Assembly: GCA_027445725.1 (NCBI GenBank)
Contig: DAIAVG010000046.1
Span: 1-9,047 of the forward strand
Reading direction: 5' to 3'
DNA length: 9,047 nucleotides
From: Acidithiobacillus sp.
Lineage (GTDB): Bacteria > Pseudomonadota > Gammaproteobacteria > Acidithiobacillales > Acidithiobacillaceae
Part shown: positions 1 to 5,686 of the stretch, one piece after another
Position numbering within the stretch: position 1 is the first letter of the stretch
Layout: each line of letters begins with the position of its first letter
Notes under the pieces: generated by a model
What the model saw: only the letters and a program-made list of their open reading frames with translations
The model's database searches: none
Told to the model about the DNA's origin: nothing
Made by a program: the position numbers and the translations under genes

Positions 1-22
1 GCCTCTGCGGCGCTGCAGAGGC
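1..22. repeat. Perfect 8-bp stem, 6-nt loop hairpin inside miaA
   Basis: GCCTCTGC and GCAGAGGC form a perfect GC-rich inverted repeat around a 6-base loop. It lies within the miaA reading frame, so it may be chance codon content; it has no T-run and lies well before the expected end of the gene, so it is not read as a terminator. Confidence 0.4.
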
Positions 23-767
23 CGTCATGCCAGGCGAAATATTGGCGGTAACCCACGGCGCGCATGGCGGGTAACTCCAGCGCGTAGTGACGCGCGCGCA
101 GGTCGGCAATTTCGTCCAGAAATCCCGCGTTCAGCATGACGTCAAAGCGCTGCGTGATACGCTGATGTAGCCAGCTTCTTGGCGGACGCAGGATGATCTT
201 ATAGAGCGGACCGGGGAACTCTCCCTGCCAATGGCGATGAGCGCTGATCGGGGCGCCAGAGCTCAGAATCATTTCCAGCGCGCGCTGAATGCGTTGCTGA
301 TCATGAGGGGCGATACCCGCAGCGGTTTCCGGATCCAGGGTCGCGAGGTGCTGGTGTAGTGCGGGCCATCCCGCCGTCTCTGCTGCCGCCATCAGACTCT
401 GGCGCAAGGCGGGATCGGCGGGGGGTAACATATCAATACCGCGCTCCAGCGCGCGAAAATACAGGCCCGTGCCGCCGACCAGCAGAGGGATGCGACCGCG
501 TTCCCGCGCCAGCGCAATGCAGCGCAGGGCATCTTCCCGAAACAGGCCCGCCGAATAAGGCTCGTCGGGCTCCCGGATATCGACCAGCGCGTGGGGATAT
601 TGCTGGCGCAGGGCGAGGCCGGGTTTGGCACTGCCGATATCGAAATGACGATATACCAGCAACGAGTCGACGCTGATAATGTCCACGGGCAGCGCATCCG
701 CAAGACTCAGGGCCAGTTCGGTCTTGCCGCTGGCCGTCGGACCCATCAGAAAAATGGCGGGAATCAT
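1..767 (-). CDS. miaA: tRNA dimethylallyltransferase MiaA (C-terminus cut by window edge)
   Basis: MiaA transfers a dimethylallyl group from DMAPP to N6 of A37 in tRNAs reading UNN codons, the first step of i6A/ms2i6A formation in the cytoplasm. The frame stays open from the ATG at 767 to the left edge, giving 255 complete codons of an expected 300-315, so about 50 C-terminal residues are missing. Visible motifs: P-loop GPTASGKT at residues 9-16; SVDSLLVY at 32-39 with the catalytic-type Asp34-Ser35; DIGSAKP soon after; LLVGGTGLYFRAL in the middle; the QRIQRALE helix; and RAVGYRQYF near the edge, which in the family precedes the C-terminal tRNA-contacting part. The ATG shares an ATGA overlap with the mutL stop, so translation is probably coupled; no strong Shine-Dalgarno is visible. 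In many gammaproteobacteria hfq follows, which would lie outside. Identity is secure from motifs and from its place after mutL. Confidence 0.96.
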   Translation of the reverse strand, partial: MIPAIFLMGPTASGKTELALSLADALPVDIISVDSLLVYRHFDIGSAKPGLALRQQYPHALVDIREPDEPYSAGLFREDALRCIALARERGRIPLLVGGTGLYFRALERGIDMLPPADPALRQSLMAAAETAGWPALHQHLATLDPETAAGIAPHDQQRIQRALEMILSSGAPISAHRHWQGEFPGPLYKIILRPPRSWLHQRITQRFDVMLNAGFLDEIADLRARHYALELPAMRAVGYRQYFAWHDGLCSAAE

Positions 768-2554
768 CGCCCGCGGAGAAAGAGCCGGTCGAGATCGGCC
801 AGGGAAAAATGCACTACCGTCGGCCGACCGTGATTGCACTGCCCGAAACGCGGGGTGGCCTCCAATTGGCGCAACAGGCTGTTCATCTCTTCGAGGTTGA
901 GGCGGCGGCTCGTCTTAATGGCGGCACGGCAGGCTATGTCGGCGAGGACGGCGTCACCGTCTCCCTCGACCCAGGCGGGCTCTTCCGCAAGAATATCGGC
1001 GACAATCTGCCCATAGGTGGCGGCGGCGACGGCTTTGGGGGCCGCATGAATGGCCAGGGTGCCGGGTCCCGCGACGCTGATTTCCAGCCCGACGGCTTGC
1101 AGCTCGGCCTGTCGTTCGTCGAAGCGCGTCATTTGTGCAGCTGTTAGATGCACATATTCCGGAATGATAAATGCCTGTTTATCATTTTCTTGTGATGCGA
1201 TCTTCATCTTCTCGTAGAGGATGCGCTCGTGAGCGGCATGCTGATCGACAAGGATCATGCCTTCACTGTTTTGGGCGAGGATGAAACGTGCGTGAATCTG
1301 TGCCACAGCTTGGCCAAGGGGGTAATCGGGCGCCAACTCCTCAGACCCGGCAACCCGCACCTCTGCGGTAGGCACAGGGGACGTTGCGGTAGCCACCAGA
1401 CGTTCCCAGTAGGCGCCTGCCCCATCCCGCACGGCGCTCAGCGGCCGCTGGGTCGGGTAGGTGGCGGGCGCCGGACTTTGTGCAGGTGCCGACGGTCTGG
1501 ACAAAGGCTGAACCGGTATAGTGACGTGCAGTCGCTCTCCGCCCTGCTCCGCAATCACCCGCCGCAGGGTATGAAAGAGAAAATCGTGTATCTCGCGGCT
1601 GTCGCGAAAGCGTACCTCCGCCTTGGCGGGATGTACGTTGACGTCTACCCGCTCTGGCGGCAAAGCCAGATAGAGCACATAAAGCGGGTGGCGGTCCTGA
1701 AACAGCACGTCATTATAGGCAGCACGCAGGGCATGGTTAATCACTGGATCACGAACCGGGCGCCCATTGACGAAAAAGTACTGCTCGTCACCACGGGCGC
1801 GGTTGTAGGTGGGCAGGCCCACCCAGCCGCTGAGAGACAAGCCCCGATCTTCCTGTTCGATATACAGGGCGTTGGCGAGAAAACCTTCTCCCAATATGGT
1901 GGCCACTCGCGCTGCCCGACTTTCTGCATCCATAGCCGCCGGAAATTGCACAAGAGAACGACCATTCTGGGTGAGCTGAAAAGCCACCGGGAAATTGGCC
2001 AAAGCGATCTGGCGCAGCACCTTTTGATTGCGCGACAACTCGGCGGCCGGACTGCGCAGAAACTTACGCCGTGCTGGCACGTTAAAAAAGAGATCAGCCA
2101 CACGCACCGTGGTTCCTGGTGCCCTGGCTGCGGGCTCCGGGGCGGCAGCCATGCCCCCCGTTACCTGCAACCGTGCCGCCTGATTCTGGCTGCGCGCCCG
2201 CGAGAGGAGTTCCAGGCGCGAGACGGAAGCAATCGCTGGCAAGGCCTCACCGCGGAAACCCATGGTCTGGATCGCCTGGAGGTCTTCCCAGGTGGCCACT
2301 TTACTGGTCGCATGGCGCTCCAAAGCCAGAGCCAGGTCTTCTGGGAGGATGCCAACGCCGTCATCTTCTACGCTGAGCAGATCCATCCCGCCGCCTTCCA
2401 GATGAATGGTAATCCGCGTCGCGCCGGCATCCAGACTGTTTTCCAGAAGCTCTTTCAGGATGGAAGCAGGACGTTCGACGACTTCCCCTGCGGCAATCTG
2501 ATTGGCCAGCACTGCATCCAGGCGATGAACGCGGGGCATCCGATCAACCGCCAT
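764..2554 (-). CDS. mutL: DNA mismatch repair protein MutL, endonuclease-type
   Basis: MutL couples mismatch recognition by MutS to strand removal. The N-terminal GHKL ATPase is intact: ELLENSLDAG at residues 35-44 (Glu35 catalytic base, Asn39 Mg-binding), DDGVG at 64-68 and GFRGEAL at 99-105. A Pro/Ala-rich linker spans about 350-408. The C-terminal domain carries DQHAAHERILYE at 437-448, fitting the DQHA(X)2E(X)4E endonuclease signature, plus ACR at 541-543 and CNHGRP at 573-578, the other metal-site motifs. This is the nicking type found where MutH is absent, unlike Escherichia coli MutL. Start choice: ATG at 2560, 2554 and 2539 are in frame. GGGAGG at 2562-2567 is only 1 nt from the first but 7 nt from the second, so I use 2554 (596 aa). 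The 2539 start best matches the E. coli N-terminus but has no clear ribosome site. The 5' end overlaps tsaE by 11 bp; the 3' end overlaps miaA by 4 bp. Confidence 0.97.
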   Translation of the reverse strand: MAVDRMPRVHRLDAVLANQIAAGEVVERPASILKELLENSLDAGATRITIHLEGGGMDLLSVEDDGVGILPEDLALALERHATSKVATWEDLQAIQTMGFRGEALPAIASVSRLELLSRARSQNQAARLQVTGGMAAAPEPAARAPGTTVRVADLFFNVPARRKFLRSPAAELSRNQKVLRQIALANFPVAFQLTQNGRSLVQFPAAMDAESRAARVATILGEGFLANALYIEQEDRGLSLSGWVGLPTYNRARGDEQYFFVNGRPVRDPVINHALRAAYNDVLFQDRHPLYVLYLALPPERVDVNVHPAKAEVRFRDSREIHDFLFHTLRRVIAEQGGERLHVTIPVQPLSRPSAPAQSPAPATYPTQRPLSAVRDGAGAYWERLVATATSPVPTAEVRVAGSEELAPDYPLGQAVAQIHARFILAQNSEGMILVDQHAAHERILYEKMKIASQENDKQAFIIPEYVHLTAAQMTRFDERQAELQAVGLEISVAGPGTLAIHAAPKAVAAATYGQIVADILAEEPAWVEGDGDAVLADIACRAAIKTSRRLNLEEMNSLLRQLEATPRFGQCNHGRPTVVHFSLADLDRLFLRGR

Positions 2555-3029
2555 CGCCATCCCTCCCTATAGACAGGGATGGCAAGGACTTGGCCCAGCG
2601 CAAAGTACGGGGCTGATGTCCCTGCCACTCCAGACGGTGACTGCCGTTGTCCAGAATACGGAGGGTGAGTGACAAATCGGCAGGGGGCAGGAAACCCGCA
2701 CCCCGCTCCGGCCATTCCACCAGCCACAGGGCCGGTTCTGTCAGATAATCGCGGATACCGATAAATTCCAGCTCCTCCGGCTCTTGCAGACGATACAAAT
2801 CAAGATGCAGAGCGGGTCCGATGCGGGTCGGATACTGTTCCATCAGGGTATAGGTCGGGCTTTTAATGTTCTGGGTAACGCCCAGCGCCTTTAAGATGGC
2901 CTGGGCCAGAGTGGTTTTACCGACCCCCAGATCACCCTCAAGATAAATAACCGCAGGGATATGAATGCGCAGGGCAAACTGTCGCCCCCAGTCCCGGCAG
3001 GCTTCAGCATCTGCGAAATCCCAGTGCAT
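2544..3029 (-). CDS. tsaE: tRNA t6A biosynthesis ATPase TsaE
   Basis: TsaE (YjeE) is the small P-loop ATPase that works with TsaB and TsaD to make N6-threonylcarbamoyladenosine at A37 of ANN-decoding tRNAs; it resets the TsaBD complex by ATP hydrolysis. The protein is 161 aa, close to the usual 150-160. Visible: Walker A GDLGVGKTT at residues 32-40; SPTYTL at 57-62; HLDLYRL at 75-81; and LVEWPER around 103-109, the family's second conserved acidic motif. The tail after residue 145 is Ser/Gly/Asp-rich and lies in the overlap with mutL, so it is probably dispensable. The ATG at 3029 lies 12 nt after the CBS-gene stop and has no strong Shine-Dalgarno, suggesting coupling. In E. coli amiB separates tsaE from mutL; here they overlap directly. 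Confidence 0.95.
   Translation of the reverse strand: MHWDFADAEACRDWGRQFALRIHIPAVIYLEGDLGVGKTTLAQAILKALGVTQNIKSPTYTLMEQYPTRIGPALHLDLYRLQEPEELEFIGIRDYLTEPALWLVEWPERGAGFLPPADLSLTLRILDNGSHRLEWQGHQPRTLRWAKSLPSLSIGRDGDGG
2562..2567 (-). promoter_or_regulatory. Ribosome binding site that decides the mutL start
   Basis: GGGAGG in the 3' end of tsaE is 7 nt from the ATG at 2554 and 1 nt from the ATG at 2560. The first ATG is therefore unlikely to be used; the next in-frame ATG (2539) would be 22 nt away. Confidence 0.75.
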
Positions 3030-3041
3030 CAGATACCCGGT

Positions 3042-3497
3042 TCAGGGCTTCAGCAGATGCTGGAGAATGTCCGAACGGCTGATGATACCCAAGAGCTGGC
3101 CCTGGCTGTCGACCACCGGCACTGCATGCACGTCTTTCCGCAGGAGTTTCTCGGCGACCGCGTCCGTATCCTCATCGGGGGCTGCGGTAATGACGTGGGA
3201 GCTGGCCAACTGACTGGCAGTCACCGCCGTGACTTTGCGCAGCTCTTCCTCGTATTCATGCATACCGCCCAGTGGAATCAGACCATCAAGAATAGTGAGC
3301 ATGGTCGGCAGATGCACCTTGCGGTGCGCATCAATCAGATCCCGTTCACCGATCATTCCGACCAGATGACCATCACCATTTACCACCGGCAGGCTATGAT
3401 GCCCGGAACTGAGGAGCACATCACCCACTTTATCGACCGGGTCGTCGGCCAGCACCGTAACGACCTCGCGGGTCATGATATCTTGGGCCGTTTTCAT
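3042..3497 (-). CDS. Tandem CBS-domain protein, ligand unknown
   Basis: A 151-residue soluble protein made almost entirely of a pair of CBS domains. CBS1 covers about residues 5-59 (starting DIMTREVVTV, with the SLPVVNGDGHLVGMIGERDL core) and CBS2 about 93-148 (HVITAAPDEDTD, then AVPVVDSQGQLLGIISRSDI). The SLPVV/GMIGERD and AVPVV/GIISRSD strand-turn-helix signatures are the usual adenosine-nucleotide binding elements of Bateman modules. The roughly 33-residue linker holds a conserved-looking LPTMLTILDGLIPLGG segment followed by EYEEELRK. There is no fused enzyme, channel or DNA-binding domain, so it probably acts by binding a partner or by sensing ATP, AMP or SAM; that is inference. The ATG overlaps the bioA stop (TGATG), with a good Shine-Dalgarno 8 nt upstream. 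Family call is certain, function unknown. Confidence 0.93.
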   Translation of the reverse strand: MKTAQDIMTREVVTVLADDPVDKVGDVLLSSGHHSLPVVNGDGHLVGMIGERDLIDAHRKVHLPTMLTILDGLIPLGGMHEYEEELRKVTAVTASQLASSHVITAAPDEDTDAVAEKLLRKDVHAVPVVDSQGQLLGIISRSDILQHLLKP

Positions 3498-4846
3498 CAG
3501 GATCGTCCTTCCGCCATGGCGTCATATAATACGTTGAGGATAGTGTCTATTTCCGCTGCTGTCACCGACAGCGGCGGGACTATGGTGAGGAGATCGCCGA
3601 GAGGGCGGCTGTAAACGCCCATTTCCCGTGCCCGCCGGCACACCGCGTATTCGACGCGATCTCCGTAGGGATAAGGCGCATTCGTCCTGGGGTCGCGCAA
3701 GGCAATGGCGGCCATCAAACCGAACTGGCGGACCTCCCCTGCCCACGACTGGCCGTGAAAACGCTGCAGCCCGGCCCGTAACTGGGCGATTTTCTCGGGC
3801 AAAGCAGCCAGCACACCGCCTTCCGCAAAGAGGGCCAGGTTCTCCAGCGCTACCGCACAGGCCAGAGGATTGGCGGTGTAGGTGTGCCCGTAGTAAAACT
3901 GCCGGGCTTCCCCGAAAGGCGCAAGGAAGGCGGCATAAACATGTTCTGCGGCGAGGGTCGCGGCCACCGGCAAGTAACCACCGCTCAGTCCCTTACCCAA
4001 GGCCAGCAAGTCTGGTTCGACAGACTCCCATTCACAGGAAAAAAGCTTGCCGCTGCGGCCAAAGCCGGTCGCGACCTCATCAATGATCAGCAAGACCTCA
4101 TAGGCCCGGCACAGACGTTGCGCACCCGCCAGTATGCCGGGAGGGAAAGGCAATATGCCTGCGGCACCCTGCACCCCGCCCTCCAGGATCAGGGCGGCAA
4201 TTTCATGACCCTGGCTTTGCAGTATAGATTCCAGCGCCGCCAGCCATGCGGCTGTTGCCTGCTCCGGATCTCCCTCGCAGTCTTCCCACTGCACTACATA
4301 AGGGCTCGGCAAGCGCAAAGTCGGGAACAGGAGATGGCCGTATACCTCATGAAACAAGGGGAAACCACCCACCGAAACAGCGCCCACGGTGTCACCATGA
4401 TAGGCGTTGTCCAGAGTCAGGAAGAGGTGTTTTTCGGGGCGACCCAGATTACACCAGTATTGAGCCGCCATTTTGATGGCAACTTCGACCGCTTCCGAGC
4501 CATCCTCCGAAAAGAAACAATGTTGCAGGGAGGCCGGAGTAATTTCCACCAGTGCCCTGGCGAGGTGAATAGCCGGGGGATGGCTCGCGCCAAGCGCCGT
4601 GCTGTGCGCGACTTTACCGATCTGCTCGACCAGAGCGGCGTCCAGTCGGGGATGGCGATGGCCGTGGATATTGCACCACAGGCTGGCAATGGCGTCCAGA
4701 CAGCGATGGCCTTCCGTATCGTACACGTAATTGCCTTCGGCACGCTCGATGATCCACGGATCATCGTCCCCATAACACTGCATCTGGGTGAAGGGATGCC
4801 AGAAATAACGGCGATCCCACTCCCGCAATACTTCAGTTTCCGTCAT
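3497..4846 (-). CDS. bioA: DAPA aminotransferase BioA, resembling the Bacillus (lysine-using) type
   Basis: A PLP-dependent class III aminotransferase of 449 aa that converts 7-keto-8-aminopelargonate to 7,8-diaminopelargonate in biotin synthesis. Key residues: YHGDT at 149-153 (Tyr149, Asp152), IIDEVATGFGR at 254-264 with Asp256 for the pyridine nitrogen, Schiff-base Lys285 in ALGKGLSGG, GHTYTANPLAC at 320-330, and Arg414 in SRPLG, equivalent to E. coli Arg391 that holds the substrate carboxylate. Compared with E. coli BioA (recalled), Tyr17 is Phe19 here (WHPFTQM) and Trp52 is Leu56 (ASLWCNIHG). Both changes, and stretches such as KVAHSTALG and GAVSVGGFPLFHEVYG, resemble the Bacillus subtilis enzyme that uses lysine instead of SAM as donor. 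The gene overlaps nnrD by 14 bp; AGGAG lies 13 nt before the ATG, somewhat far. No other bio gene is in the window. BioA is confident; lysine use is inferred. Confidence 0.92.
   Translation of the reverse strand: MTETEVLREWDRRYFWHPFTQMQCYGDDDPWIIERAEGNYVYDTEGHRCLDAIASLWCNIHGHRHPRLDAALVEQIGKVAHSTALGASHPPAIHLARALVEITPASLQHCFFSEDGSEAVEVAIKMAAQYWCNLGRPEKHLFLTLDNAYHGDTVGAVSVGGFPLFHEVYGHLLFPTLRLPSPYVVQWEDCEGDPEQATAAWLAALESILQSQGHEIAALILEGGVQGAAGILPFPPGILAGAQRLCRAYEVLLIIDEVATGFGRSGKLFSCEWESVEPDLLALGKGLSGGYLPVAATLAAEHVYAAFLAPFGEARQFYYGHTYTANPLACAVALENLALFAEGGVLAALPEKIAQLRAGLQRFHGQSWAGEVRQFGLMAAIALRDPRTNAPYPYGDRVEYAVCRRAREMGVYSRPLGDLLTIVPPLSVTAAEIDTILNVLYDAMAEGRS
3506..3512 (-). promoter_or_regulatory. 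Ribosome binding site for the CBS-domain gene
   Basis: GGAAGGA lies in the 3' end of bioA, 8 nt before the ATG at 3497. With the TGATG stop/start overlap, this gives the CBS gene both its own ribosome site and the chance of termination-reinitiation. Confidence 0.75.
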
Positions 4847-5684
4847 GATTTTGCGTTAACTCCTGTAATGCGCGGGGCACTGCCGCCAGGATATCCCTGG
4901 CCAGCAGGCTGGCCTCGCCCATCTGCGCGGCAGCGAGGTCACCCGCGCGGGCGTGCAGACACACGCCGAGGGACAAGGCCTTGTCTGCTTCCAAATCTTG
5001 GGCGAGCAGACCCGCGAGGATACCGGTGAGGACATCCCCGCTGCCGCCCGTCGCCATACCGGGATTGCCCAGTGGACAAAGCCAATGACCGCCACTACCC
5101 AGTAACAGACTATGGTGGCCCTTGAGCACCCAATGTCCGCCATAGTGGGCCTGCAATCGGCAGATGGCCGCGGCACGATCGGCCTGGACGGCGGCGACCG
5201 TCACCCCTAACAGGCGCGCAGCCTCCCCGGGATGTGGGGTAAACAGACGAACCGCATCGGCGGCCAACAGTTCCGGACCAAAACGCGCCAGAATGTTCAG
5301 GGCATCGGCGTCCCAGACCTGGGGACAGGACAGCGTACCGATCTCCAGCAAAAGATCATGGGCGGCCGGACCCTGACCCAAGCCCGGGCCAACGGCCAGG
5401 ACGGCTTGATCCGGCAAATCTCCGAAACGCGCAGGCCAGTCCCGCCAAGTAGCTTCGGGCAGATGTGCCGCCAGATAAGGGATGGCCGAAGGATGCCCGA
5501 CGGCCGTCACCAGTCCGGCACCCACCCGATAGGCGGCGGCGCAGGCCAGCGCCAGCGCCCCGCCCATGCCCGGCCCTCCGCCTACCGTGAAAACGTGCCC
5601 GAAGCTCCCCTTGTGCGCCTGCGGACTGCGTGCCGGCAAGGCCGGGACCGTCCGCCAGCTCAGGGCAACAAAGGCTTCATTCAT
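4833..5684 (-). CDS. nnrD: ADP/ATP-dependent NAD(P)H-hydrate dehydratase, stand-alone NnrD
   Basis: NnrD dehydrates the S-form of damaged, hydrated NAD(P)H back to NAD(P)H using a nucleotide, a metabolite-repair step. The 283-residue product is only the ribokinase-like dehydratase domain; the N-terminal NnrE epimerase half of the usual bifunctional Nnr (about 500 aa) is absent. Motifs (numbered from the ATG): HKGSFGHV near 24-31, GPGLG at 99-103, DADALN at 125-130, TPHPGEAARLLG at 149-160, LKG at 187-189, and GNPGMATGGSGDVLTG at 206-221, the nucleotide loop with catalytic-type Asp217. A GTG at 5690 overlaps the amtB stop (GTGA), but the GAGAGGG ribosome site is 1 nt from it and 7 nt from the ATG at 5684, so I choose the ATG. 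The 3' end overlaps bioA by 14 bp. An epimerase would have to be encoded elsewhere. Confidence 0.94.
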   Translation of the reverse strand: MNEAFVALSWRTVPALPARSPQAHKGSFGHVFTVGGGPGMGGALALACAAAYRVGAGLVTAVGHPSAIPYLAAHLPEATWRDWPARFGDLPDQAVLAVGPGLGQGPAAHDLLLEIGTLSCPQVWDADALNILARFGPELLAADAVRLFTPHPGEAARLLGVTVAAVQADRAAAICRLQAHYGGHWVLKGHHSLLLGSGGHWLCPLGNPGMATGGSGDVLTGILAGLLAQDLEADKALSLGVCLHARAGDLAAAQMGEASLLARDILAAVPRALQELTQNHDGN

Positions 5685-5686
5685 GG

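Noticed and set aside
392..703. A 103-codon minus-strand open frame inside miaA
   Set aside because: It is in another frame of the same DNA as miaA and is Cys/Trp/Ser-rich as expected from an out-of-frame reading; the miaA frame carries the P-loop and family motifs.
1229..2572. A 447-codon open frame on the plus strand opposite mutL
   Set aside because: It covers nearly the whole of mutL in antisense, and its product shows no recognisable domain; the mutL frame has clear ATPase and endonuclease motifs.
3884..5029. A 381-codon open frame on the plus strand opposite bioA and nnrD
   Set aside because: It crosses the bioA-nnrD overlap in antisense with no motif; both sense genes are strongly supported.
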